From NCBI RefSeq assembly GCF_011602085.1, contig NZ_JAAONY010000003.1, positions 518,185 to 582,184 on the forward strand: a stretch of 64,000 nt of DNA. The letters are read 5' to 3'. This document shows, in pieces, positions 17,907-25,688 of the stretch (its first letter is position 1; each line of letters starts with the position of its first letter). Made by a program: the position numbers and the translations under genes. The notes below the pieces were generated by a model that searched no databases, was not told the origin of the DNA, and was given only the letters and a program-made list of their open reading frames with translations. Origin of the DNA: Pseudoteredinibacter isoporae (lineage in GTDB: Bacteria; Pseudomonadota; Gammaproteobacteria; Pseudomonadales; Cellvibrionaceae).

Positions 17907-20432
17907 TTACTGAAGCAGTGACAACACTTGTTGAGGCAAGGCATTAGCCTGGGCCAGGATTGAAGTACCGGCCTGCTGTAAAACCCGAGTACGCGATAAC
18001 TCTGCCGTTTCGGAGGCGAAGTCAGCATCGCGAATACGCGAATTCGAGGCCGTCAGGTTTTCAGCATTGACCTGCAGATTTTTCACCGTTGTTTCAAAAC
18101 GGTTTTGAATGGCACCGAGATCAGCGCGCTGGGCATTGACCGTATCCAAAGCATTATCGATCGCCGTTAGGGCCGCATTGGCACCTTCCACGGTGGTGAG
18201 ATCAAGATCCTTCAGGAAGGTACCGTCTTCCCCGCCACCGAAAGAGCCAGCGGTGAAACCCAGTTCATTAAGTTTAGTGCTGCCGTTTATGCCCGCGCCG
18301 ACTTCAATATCACCAGCACCGGTCAGTGTTACTGTTGAATAGGTGGTTTCCGCAACGGCATCAGCGTCAGCTTTGGTACCGCCTGCGGTAGTGATATCAG
18401 AAGAAGAAATACCGGACGACCCCGCCAGCCCAAAATCACTGGCAACCCCTCCAGTGCCACCGGCATTGGTATCGAAGGCCAGCACAATATTGCGGCCATC
18501 CGCTGCAGACAGAGTCAGACTTTCACCATTATCGGTAGCAATGACACCGGTTTGTCCACTGACTTTATTGATTTGCTCCAGAGCATGGGCTCGGTTCGAG
18601 CCTTCATCGGTTTGCACGGTTAAGGACACTTCAACGCCGTTCACCCAGACCGCTGCAGTATTGCCCGCCGTACCCGCCGTAGTGCTTGAGCCGCCGACAA
18701 ATTCAGTGGCGTTCACATTGGCACTGACCCCGGTTTCGCCAGTGGACTTATTAATCGCTGCTGCTATCGAAATACCGGATGCTTCTTTGGTTGAACTGTC
18801 CGCGTCATCATAAGACGCCGTATCATCGCCTGCTTGAGCCGCTTTAATAGCAACGTTGTTGATCACCAGATCACCCGCATCCAAATCTCGATCCGGTACC
18901 GTTGGGGTGCCAGCAACGGCGTCTGTACCATCTGTGCTCGCATCAATCGTTATCGGCGTCCCGGTGGTACCCGCTGCAATCGTTGTGGTTGCGCCCGTAG
19001 TATTTGCGGTAATCGTAAACTTATCATCATCACCCCCCGAGTCCGTCAAGGTATATCCCGCGGCCGTAAACTGTGAAGCCAAATCGGCAATCAAGGCCGT
19101 GTCATCGGCATACGCTGCGGTACCGTCCACCTTAGTCAGCGTTATCTCCGAACCATCCAGAGTGATCGTCTGTTCTATATCCGAGCCAGAAGCCGCGCCG
19201 GCGAAAGCAGCAAGGTCAATCGTGGCGGTTGCCGCCGTCGCCGCTGTTCCACCCGAAGTTCCCGCCGGAGTGCCCGTCTTCGCAGATGAACTGACAACGC
19301 TAACCCCTGGGGAATAATCACCTTTCGACAAGCCGGCATTCGCCAGATCACCATTGCCTGTACCGTTTCCGCCATCAATGCCGATCACTTTTGTATCGCC
19401 TTCGGCGACCAAGGTAAACCCGCCTTCATAGGTTCCACCTGCAGCCAGACCGGTATTTTCAGCCGTTAAACCACCCGTTCCAAAATCCAGTTGAATATTA
19501 CGACCGTCAGCGGTTTCCAGAGTTACACCGGTTGCGGCATCATCGGTATTGATTGCTTTTACACCGGTTTGTTCAGAAACCGCATTAATTGCTGACGCGA
19601 CTGCCGCGCGAGTTGTCGCGGCGTCACCGGTTGTGTCTACCTGAATGGCGACGCCATTCAATGTCAAACTGTCACCGGTAACCGCAGCGGCAGTCTGTAC
19701 CGAACCTGCTACCGTGTTTTCATCCACCACCGCCCTTACACCGGTTTCATTCGTGTGCTTGTTGATTGCCGCCACTTTAGAAATGGCTGATGCACCGGCA
19801 TTATCCGTCGAGGCATCGTCATCGGCTGCTGACGATGAGGAAATGGTAATCCCGTTAATAATCAAATCACCATTTCCAAGCGCGGAATCGGTACCAACCG
19901 CCGAAACACCCGACTGGTCCGACACACCGAGTTTATCCACGCTCAAATCGGCCACCTGAACATCAATGGTTTCGCCACCATTGGCACCCACTTGAAATTT
20001 GGTATCAAAAGTTCCGTCCAGCAATTTCTGGCCATTGAAATTGGTTTCTTTTGCTGTGCGGGTAATCTCAGCAATCATTTGCTGCGCTTCAGCGTTCAGT
20101 GCTTCCCGGTCCGAAGCTGAGTTAGTCCCATTCGCTGCCTGCAAAGCCAGTTCGCGGATACGCTGTAGAGATTCCGTCATCGTGCCCAGGGCACCTTCGG
20201 CGGTTTGAGCCAGAGAAATACCATCACCGGAGTTACGTATTGCAACGGCAAGGCCCTGGGTTTGAGAAGAAAAACGAGTGGAAATTGCAAGTCCTGCCGC
20301 ATCGTCCTTTGCGCTGTTTATGCGCAAACCCGAAGACAGGCGCTGCATGGCCTCAGCCTGCGCACCCTGCGACTTGCTTAAATTACGTTGCGCCATCAAC
20401 GACGCCATATTGGTATTAATGATCGAAGCCAT
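17907..20432 (-). CDS. fliC: Flagellin, long form (copy 1)
   Basis: The 841-aa flagellin is much longer than common ones (about 280-500 aa). Start at 20432: the ATG begins the conserved [18 protein letters not shown] and AAGGTG precedes it by about 7 bases; the frame extends 18 codons further without support. The conserved D0/D1 N-terminus covers about residues 1-175 and the C-terminus about 735-841, ending NALPQQVLSLLQ. The middle holds about four flagellin-IN-type motifs, each a GDLxINxVxI strand followed by a helix ending AINKxTxETGV or similar. They are separated by Ala/Gly/Thr/Asp-rich linkers, and no Cys is evident. It is one of two tandem copies of identical length. No convincing promoter was found upstream. 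Confidence 0.95.
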   Translation of the reverse strand: MASIINTNMASLMAQRNLSKSQGAQAEAMQRLSSGLRINSAKDDAAGLAISTRFSSQTQGLAVAIRNSGDGISLAQTAEGALGTMTESLQRIRELALQAANGTNSASDREALNAEAQQMIAEITRTAKETNFNGQKLLDGTFDTKFQVGANGGETIDVQVADLSVDKLGVSDQSGVSAVGTDSALGNGDLIINGITISSSSAADDDASTDNAGASAISKVAAINKHTNETGVRAVVDENTVAGSVQTAAAVTGDSLTLNGVAIQVDTTGDAATTRAAVASAINAVSEQTGVKAINTDDAATGVTLETADGRNIQLDFGTGGLTAENTGLAAGGTYEGGFTLVAEGDTKVIGIDGGNGTGNGDLANAGLSKGDYSPGVSVVSSSAKTGTPAGTSGGTAATAATATIDLAAFAGAASGSDIEQTITLDGSEITLTKVDGTAAYADDTALIADLASQFTAAGYTLTDSGGDDDKFTITANTTGATTTIAAGTTGTPITIDASTDGTDAVAGTPTVPDRDLDAGDLVINNVAIKAAQAGDDTASYDDADSSTKEASGISIAAAINKSTGETGVSANVNATEFVGGSSTTAGTAGNTAAVWVNGVEVSLTVQTDEGSNRAHALEQINKVSGQTGVIATDNGESLTLSAADGRNIVLAFDTNAGGTGGVASDFGLAGSSGISSSDITTAGGTKADADAVAETTYSTVTLTGAGDIEVGAGINGSTKLNELGFTAGSFGGGEDGTFLKDLDLTTVEGANAALTAIDNALDTVNAQRADLGAIQNRFETTVKNLQVNAENLTASNSRIRDADFASETAELSRTRVLQQAGTSILAQANALPQQVLSLLQ

Positions 20433-20793
20433 AACAAACACCTTTGTCAAAAAAGGCGTACACGCAAACGCGAGCACGCAACCCATTTACATCCGATTCT
20501 CTTGGTTTGGCGGCCTTAATCGTTGAAAATTTAGGCGGCCATAAAACCATTCATCGAATGAAACAGATCGCGTTCTCTAAAGAATTTTTATTTCAAGGGT
20601 TTAAATATGCGTTCGAATCGGTGTTTGTTATGGCTAACAAAAATATTTAATCTCTTGAAACTTATGACTTTTATCGAACTACGGTATCGTTAAATGTCTC
20701 TTTTAAAAATCCTCTGGTAACGTTGAAAAACCGTTTGTCTTTTTTTGCTTAGCTTAACCGGTCAACCGAACATAATTCAGCTGACCGGTCAAT
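20433..20793. other. Intergenic region between flagellin copy 1 and flaG copy 2
   Basis: No gene is supported in these 361 bp. The sequence is AT-rich and probably carries the promoter of flagellin copy 1. A CCGGTCA/TGACCGG dyad (20758-20764 and 20782-20788) lies directly after the flaG copy 2 stop and could slow or end transcription, but no T-tract adjoins it. A TTCGATAA near 20663-20670 on the minus strand resembles a sigma-28 -10 element but lacks a properly spaced TAAA. Confidence 0.45.
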
Positions 20794-21168
20794 TTATGCG
20801 TGAGCGCTAAAGAGCTTTAAAGGTTCTTCCTGGTTTAACTTCTTTGCCAAATCTAAAACCACCTGATCCGGCAGCTGGCGAATGACTTCGGATGTGTAGC
20901 GATCAGTTACCGTAATAACGGTTTGACCGGTATCTTCATCCATGGAAAATTTCAAATCTCGCTGAGTGGACTGCACATAATCATTCAAACGAGAAACGGC
21001 CTTTTCCAAGTCCTGCTGTACCGCCTCTGAACTGGGCGCTGCCTGTTCAATGGAAGGTTCAGCAGACACCTGAGTCTGAACACCAGCATTGCTCGCTACA
21101 GGCTTAACCGGCTCGCTAGGCTTAACACTTAGCTGGGTCGCTGTATAAGAGGTTTGCATTTCGTTCAT
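20794..21168 (-). CDS. flaG: FlaG family protein (copy 2)
   Basis: The 124-aa paralog of the flaG gene at 17447 keeps the core LNDYVQSTQRDLKFSMDED and the EVIRQLPDQVVLDLAKKLN and LFSAHA stretches. The N-terminal 50 residues are Pro/Ser/Ala/Glu-rich and diverge from copy 1. It follows flagellin copy 2 by 74 bp, separated by a GC-rich hairpin. FlaG proteins modulate filament properties or length in polar flagella; no enzymatic activity is known. Confidence 0.9.
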   Translation of the reverse strand: MNEMQTSYTATQLSVKPSEPVKPVASNAGVQTQVSAEPSIEQAAPSSEAVQQDLEKAVSRLNDYVQSTQRDLKFSMDEDTGQTVITVTDRYTSEVIRQLPDQVVLDLAKKLNQEEPLKLFSAHA

Positions 21169-21197
21169 AATATCTTCCTCAGGCCGCTGCTTGGTCA

Positions 21198-21216
21198 GGG
21201 GAGTCTGTGACTCCCC
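21198..21216. repeat. 8-bp hairpin between flagellin copy 2 and flaG copy 2
   Basis: GGGGAGTC-tgt-GACTCCCC is a perfect stem with a 3-base loop in the 74-bp gap. No T-tract follows; it could stabilise the 3' end of the abundant flagellin mRNA or reduce read-through into flaG. Confidence 0.55.
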
Positions 21217-21242
21217 GTTCCTCTAGGTTACCTACCCCTGAA

Positions 21243-23768
21243 TTACTGGAGCAGTGACAACACCTGGTTTGGCAGGGCATTGGCCTGGGCCAAGATTGAC
21301 GTACCTGCCTGCTGTAGAACTCGAGCTCGGGACAACTCAGCCGTTTCAGCAGCAAAGTCAGCGTCACGAATACGAGAGTTCGAAGCCGTCAGGTTCTCAG
21401 CATTCACCTGCAAGTTCTTCACGGTGGTTTCAAAGCGGTTTTGAATCGCACCCAGGTCTGCACGCTGAGCATTCACAGTGTCCAGAGCGTTATCGATTGC
21501 AGTCAGAGCCGCATTTGCACCATCGACTGTGGTCAGATCGATATCTTTCAAGAAAGTACCGTCTTCACCGCCGCCGAAGTTACCGGCTGTGAAGCCCAAC
21601 TCATCCAGAGCAGTACTGCCATTGATACCCGCACCTACTTCGATATCACCAGCGCCTGTCAGGGTTACGGTTGAGTATGTCGTAACCGCTGCAGCATCGG
21701 CATCGGTCTTACTTGCCAGGTCTGAGGAAGAAATATCACTTCCACCCAAACCAAAGTGAGCTGCTGTTACGCCATCAGCAGGAGTCGTATCATTGGTATC
21801 GAATGCCAATACAATGTTTCGGCCATCAGCCGCTGTCAGAGTCAAACTCTCACCGTTGTCGGCTGCAGTAACGCCTGTCTGGCCAGATACTTTGTTGATC
21901 TGCTCCAGGGCATGGGCACGACTTGAACCGGCGTCTGCCTGAACAGTCAAGCTAACTTCAACACCATTCACCCATACGGCACCGGTGTTACCTACACCGC
22001 CCGCCGAACCGGCTGCCGCTGGTGCCGTGGTGCTGGAACCACCCACAAACTCAGTAGCATTCACTTCAGCCGAAACGCCTGTCTCGCTCGTAGACTTATT
22101 GATCGCCGCAGCAATCGAAATACCGGAAGCTTGCTTGGAAGAACTCGCAGCATCGGCATAAGAAGCCGTATCATCACCAGCCTGCGCAGCTTTAATTGCA
22201 ACGTTATTGATCACAAGATCACCGGCATCCAAATCTCGGTCAGAAGGACCAACCAAGTCTGCACCAGCCGTGTACCCAGTGATTGCAGTACCCGCACCGT
22301 TACCAGCCGTTGCACCTGTTGCCAATGTGGAAGTAGCACCGGTTGAGCTGGATGTAATGGTAAACAAACCATCCTGCGCAGCACCGCCGTTAACTGCGGT
22401 TAAGGTTATGCCACTCTGGCCAGCCAAATCAGCAATAATGTCATCATTGTCCGCACCCGCACCGGACAAATCCGCATCAAATGTCCAAGTCTGGTCTGTT
22501 CCATCTACCGTTACTACTACGGTGTGAGGGCCACCACCTGAGTTATCCGCCAGGAAGTTAGACAAATCAATTGTACCCGTCGCAGCTGTAGCGGCCGTAC
22601 CTACGTCACCAGTTTTAGCGGAAGCACTTACTGCACTCACGCCTGGTGTGTATTCGCCCTTCGCCAGACCGGCGTTAGCAATATCACCATTACCAGTTCC
22701 ATTACCACCATCAATATCGATGGTTTTAGTGTCGCCTTCGGCGATCAGCGTAAAGCCACCTTCATAAGTGCCACCTGCAGCCAAGCCTGTATTTGCAGCG
22801 GTTAAACCACCCGCCCCGAAGTCCAGTTCAATATTACGACCATCAGCAGCTTGCAAAGTAACACCTGTTGCCGCATCTTCAGTATCAACAGCCTTAACAC
22901 CAGTTTGCTCAGAGACGGCGTTTATTGCTGAAGCTACTGCAGCACGAGTAGTCGCTGCGTCACCGGTAGTGTCGACCTGAATGGAGACGCCATTTAAAGT
23001 CAAGCTCTGACCTGTAATGGCACCCGCTGTTTGCACAGAACCTGCCACATTGTTTTCGTCTACAACTGCTCTCACTCCGGTTTCATCAGTGTGCTTGTTA
23101 ATTGCGGCTGCTTTAGCAATCGCAGAAGCACCTGCGTTATCAGTTGAGGCATCGTCATCAGCAGCGGATGAAGTGGAAATTGAAACACCGTTGATGATCA
23201 AATCACCGTTACCCAATGCTGAGTCAGTACCGACAGCAGAGACACCTGCCTGGTCCGACACACCCAGCTTGTCTACGCTCAAGTCTGAAACCTGAACATC
23301 GATGGTCTCACCACCGTTGGCGCCTACCTGGAATTTTGTATCGAAGGTACCATCTAACAGCTTCTGGCCGTTAAAGTTGGTTTCTTTTGCGGTACGTGTG
23401 ATTTCAGCAATCATTTGCTGAGCTTCTGCGTTCAGAGCTTCACGGTCAGAAGCGGAGTTCGTACCGTTCGCTGCCTGCAGAGCGAGTTCACGTACACGCT
23501 GCAAAGATTCTGTCATGGTACCCAAAGCACCTTCGGCGGTTTGCGCCAAAGAGATACCATCACCCGAGTTACGGATTGCCACCGCCAAACCCTGGGTCTG
23601 TGAAGAGAAGCGAGTGGAGATTGCCAAACCGGCAGCATCGTCCTTTGCGCTGTTAATTCGTAGACCTGAAGACAGGCGTTGCATGGCATCCGCTTGAGCA
23701 CCTTGAGCGCTACTCAAGTTACGTTGCGCTGTCAGCGACGCCATATTTGTATTAATAACCGAAGCCAT
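21243..23768 (-). CDS. fliC: Flagellin, long form (copy 2)
   Basis: This 841-aa flagellin has exactly the same length as copy 1. It starts [18 protein letters not shown] and ends [12 protein letters not shown]. The D0/D1 termini are almost identical to copy 1, and the IN-motif regions are closely related. Residues about 395-525 are replaced by a different sequence (for example [20 protein letters not shown]), so the outermost domain differs between the two. A ribosome binding site (AAGGAG) lies just upstream. A sigma-54-type promoter candidate is about 140-155 bp upstream; in Vibrio one flagellin of several is likewise sigma-54-dependent. This is the first gene of the flagellin-flaG-flagellin-flaG-fliD series. 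Confidence 0.95.
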   Translation of the reverse strand: MASVINTNMASLTAQRNLSSAQGAQADAMQRLSSGLRINSAKDDAAGLAISTRFSSQTQGLAVAIRNSGDGISLAQTAEGALGTMTESLQRVRELALQAANGTNSASDREALNAEAQQMIAEITRTAKETNFNGQKLLDGTFDTKFQVGANGGETIDVQVSDLSVDKLGVSDQAGVSAVGTDSALGNGDLIINGVSISTSSAADDDASTDNAGASAIAKAAAINKHTDETGVRAVVDENNVAGSVQTAGAITGQSLTLNGVSIQVDTTGDAATTRAAVASAINAVSEQTGVKAVDTEDAATGVTLQAADGRNIELDFGAGGLTAANTGLAAGGTYEGGFTLIAEGDTKTIDIDGGNGTGNGDIANAGLAKGEYTPGVSAVSASAKTGDVGTAATAATGTIDLSNFLADNSGGGPHTVVVTVDGTDQTWTFDADLSGAGADNDDIIADLAGQSGITLTAVNGGAAQDGLFTITSSSTGATSTLATGATAGNGAGTAITGYTAGADLVGPSDRDLDAGDLVINNVAIKAAQAGDDTASYADAASSSKQASGISIAAAINKSTSETGVSAEVNATEFVGGSSTTAPAAAGSAGGVGNTGAVWVNGVEVSLTVQADAGSSRAHALEQINKVSGQTGVTAADNGESLTLTAADGRNIVLAFDTNDTTPADGVTAAHFGLGGSDISSSDLASKTDADAAAVTTYSTVTLTGAGDIEVGAGINGSTALDELGFTAGNFGGGEDGTFLKDIDLTTVDGANAALTAIDNALDTVNAQRADLGAIQNRFETTVKNLQVNAENLTASNSRIRDADFAAETAELSRARVLQQAGTSILAQANALPNQVLSLLQ

Positions 23769-23903
23769 ATCATTACTCCTTAGAGATTACCTGCGTTCCT
23801 GCCTAAGCAAGCTCGCGACCTTTTTGACCAAGACGCCCAATCGTGCATTCTGACGAAGATGATTGTTCAATCTTTGATACTTCCGAAATTGGAAAACCAC
23901 CGG

Positions 23904-23922
23904 TTGCACAATCTGTACCAAA
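23904..23922 (-). promoter_or_regulatory. Sigma-54 promoter candidate for flagellin copy 2
   Basis: Minus strand reads TTTGGTACAGATTGTGCAA: GG and GC are spaced by 10 bases and the -12 half is GTGCAA. Predicted start of transcription is near 23895, with a leader of about 127 nt. The match is fair, not perfect. Confidence 0.5.
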
Positions 23923-24500
23923 GCTGGCACCTGCATCCTGATCCATATTTGCCAAAGCAAAATGTTTCAATGGTCTTAACGGCAGTAGGGGAAAATGCTT
24001 TAACGGGATATTGACCGCTTGTCGCGTTTTTAAACAGAGAACCCATAAAGATCAGGGTTTCTAATAAGGAGGGGTAGCAAATCGGTTTCTCAGGAACATC
24101 CTTAAAATTCGCCAGGAGCCCTTAAATAACGGGCTTCCAGTCTATTGAGCACTCATTGGCCTATCAGAAATAATCGTGGCTATACCAGATAAGACAATGA
24201 TTACGGTTTCTATATATAGACAATAAAAATTTGTTTGTCATATTTTTCATCGTTATTTTTCCTGATCCCAATTCAGACGCAAAATATTGATTTTTTGGCC
24301 GAGGTTTCAACCTTCTTATATTAAAGAAGGAGGTACAGCGCCCTCTAAGCACGAACAAAAAACATACAACCTTCGATAAATTGAAGGCGGAAAAAATTCG
24401 AAATATTAATGACATACGGCAACTCACTTCCGCTCCTTCCCTTGCCATTCAACGAAAATTTGCCGCTCGACCAACGGCAGATAAATTTCCGGGATTTTAT

Positions 24501-24527
24501 TAAAGCCACCCTGCCCCTGGCCGAAAA
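24501..24527 (+). promoter_or_regulatory. Sigma-28 (FliA) promoter for fliS
   Basis: TAAA (24501-24504), 15 bases, then GCCGAAAA (24520-24527): this matches the TAAA-N15-GCCGATAA consensus at all but one position. Predicted start of transcription is about 24534, roughly 50 nt before the fliS ATG. Confidence 0.75.
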
Positions 24528-24583
24528 CATTTACATAACACATCTGTGCGATGACGCATCGTTAAAAACACACGGGGTATATT

Positions 24584-24967
24584 ATGTTTTACGGTTCAGG
24601 TTCTGCAGCAGCGCAATATCAGCGAAACAACAGCTATAGCGCATTGGATGCATCGCCACATAAACTGATCAGTTTGCTCATGGGGGGCGCTTTAGACCGC
24701 TTGGCGAAAGCCAAAGGTCATGCCGAACGCGGCGAACACGAGCAACGCAGCCGCTTTATTGGTAAAGCCACCGAGATGATTGACTGTCTGCGCGAGTCAC
24801 TGGACCACAAGCACAATCCAGATATGACCCGCGACCTTGAGCAGTTGTACGACTATATGACCTTTCGTTTGTTCAGCGCCAACGCAGAGAACAGTCCAGC
24901 AATGATTGAAGAAGTGTATAGCTTGTTGCATGGCATTTATGCCGCTTGGCAGGAAATCGAAGCTTAA
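24584..24967 (+). CDS. fliS: FliS, flagellin export chaperone
   Basis: The 127-aa protein shows the FliS pattern: a YQRNNSYSALDASPHKLISLLMGGALDRL start, then helices with IGKATEMIDCLRESLD and LYDYMTFRLFSANAENSP. FliS binds the disordered C-terminal D0 region of flagellin in the cytosol, prevents premature polymerisation and delivers it to the export gate. The start is preceded by GGGG about 8 bases upstream. The gene is read divergently from the flagellins under a sigma-28 site and is followed by fliT. Confidence 0.96.
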   Translation: MFYGSGSAAAQYQRNNSYSALDASPHKLISLLMGGALDRLAKAKGHAERGEHEQRSRFIGKATEMIDCLRESLDHKHNPDMTRDLEQLYDYMTFRLFSANAENSPAMIEEVYSLLHGIYAAWQEIEA

Positions 24968-25095
24968 GGCTGGCCTGCTATTTGCTAACTCGCTATTTGC
25001 TAGATTGACACTTGCTTTAACCGGCAGTGAAAAAGGACAGCACCGTGGAACAGAATTTAGGGCACACTGCCCCAGCACACAAAGACAGGACTTTT

Positions 25096-25386
25096 ATGAG
25101 CGCTATTCGCAATCTGCGCCTGGCCATCATTGATGCCGCGCAAGAAGAAAGCTGGAATCAACTTCTCGATATTGACCAGCAGCTGAGAACGATCCTGGAC
25201 GGGGGACAAATTGCCGGCCAGGGTGTCGCCACCGAACAAGATATTCTCGAACTCGGTCGTATTCTGGAGTGCTACCAATCTGTGATTGAGGATCTAAAGC
25301 AGCGCCAGGAAGATCTGAGCAAGCAGGCCGATGCTCTGAATAAAGCCAAGCGTGGAGCCATCAGCTATCTGAGTGTCGCCAAGTAA
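25096..25386 (+). CDS. fliT: FliT-like flagellar chaperone
   Basis: The 96-aa, mostly helical protein begins MSAIRNLRLAI. The ATG at 25096 was chosen because AGGA lies 6 bases upstream; a GTG 69 bp earlier has no such site. Its position directly after fliS and its small all-helical character (ILECYQSVIEDLKQRQEDLSK) fit FliT, which binds the filament cap FliD and the export machinery. Primary-sequence conservation of FliT is weak across genera, so the name rests largely on context. Two tandem terminators follow. Confidence 0.7.
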   Translation: MSAIRNLRLAIIDAAQEESWNQLLDIDQQLRTILDGGQIAGQGVATEQDILELGRILECYQSVIEDLKQRQEDLSKQADALNKAKRGAISYLSVAK

Positions 25387-25437
25387 TTTCCGGCCTCCGC
25401 CAAGCCAGGCGGAAGCCAAAAACGAACTACTCCCCCC

Positions 25438-25460
25438 AATTGCCACAATGGCAATTTTTT
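25438..25460 (+). terminator. Rho-independent terminator 1 after fliST
   Basis: AATTGCCA-caa-TGGCAATT followed by TTTT, 51 bp beyond the fliT stop. Confidence 0.75.
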
Positions 25461-25490
25461 GCCGCAGCCGAGCCTGCGGCTTTCTTTTTT
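25461..25490 (+). terminator. Rho-independent terminator 2 after fliST
   Basis: GCCGCAG-ccgagc-CTGCGGC followed by TTTCTTTTTT, directly adjoining the first hairpin. The tandem pair isolates fliST from the methyltransferase gene; the remaining bases to 25688 hold only a short leader. Confidence 0.85.
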
Positions 25491-25688
25491 GCTTAAACCT
25501 CTTACCAGACATCCTAATAAGATACTGATTTTATTGAAATTTACCCAAACATGCTCAGCCATCAGTATTTTTGCTGCGATTGGCAAGGTATTTGCATTTT
25601 CCCTAAATACTCAACAGCGTTTGCAGAAAGTCGTTAAGAAATTGGCACTGTAGCAAAACGCTTGAATTAGAATTGGGAAGGCTAAATT

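Larger units (their letters stand above)
23769..24583. other. Long non-coding divergent region between flagellin copy 2 and fliS
   Basis: About 815 bp without a supported gene. It carries the sigma-54 candidate for flagellin copy 2 and the sigma-28 site for fliS. Several short inverted repeats occur (GGAGCCC...GGGCTTCC near 24113-24139; CCTTCTT...AAGAAGG at 24311-24330; CCTTC...GAAGG near 24371-24389). The stretch 24180-24420 is AT-rich. No tRNA, IS end or coding pattern was found. Confidence 0.5.

Noticed and set aside
20464..20505. GG-N10-GC match upstream of flagellin copy 1 (TGGGTTGCGTGCTCGCG)
   Set aside because: Spacing is right but both halves are poor (TGGGTT and CTCGC), and it lies too close to the start codon to be persuasive.
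20654..20690. Possible sigma-28 promoter for flagellin copy 1 (TTCGATAA on the minus strand)
   Set aside because: The -10-like element matches at six of eight positions, but no TAAA lies 15 bases upstream.
18343..23295. Long plus-strand frames (up to 156 codons) opposite the flagellins
   Set aside because: They recur at the same places opposite both flagellin copies and are Ala/Ser/Val-rich antisense translations of Ala/Asp/Thr-rich flagellin; not independent genes.
24164..24448. 94-codon minus-strand frame in the flagellin-fliS gap
   Set aside because: No ribosome binding site, AT-rich low-quality sequence, overlaps short inverted repeats and shows no recognisable protein features.
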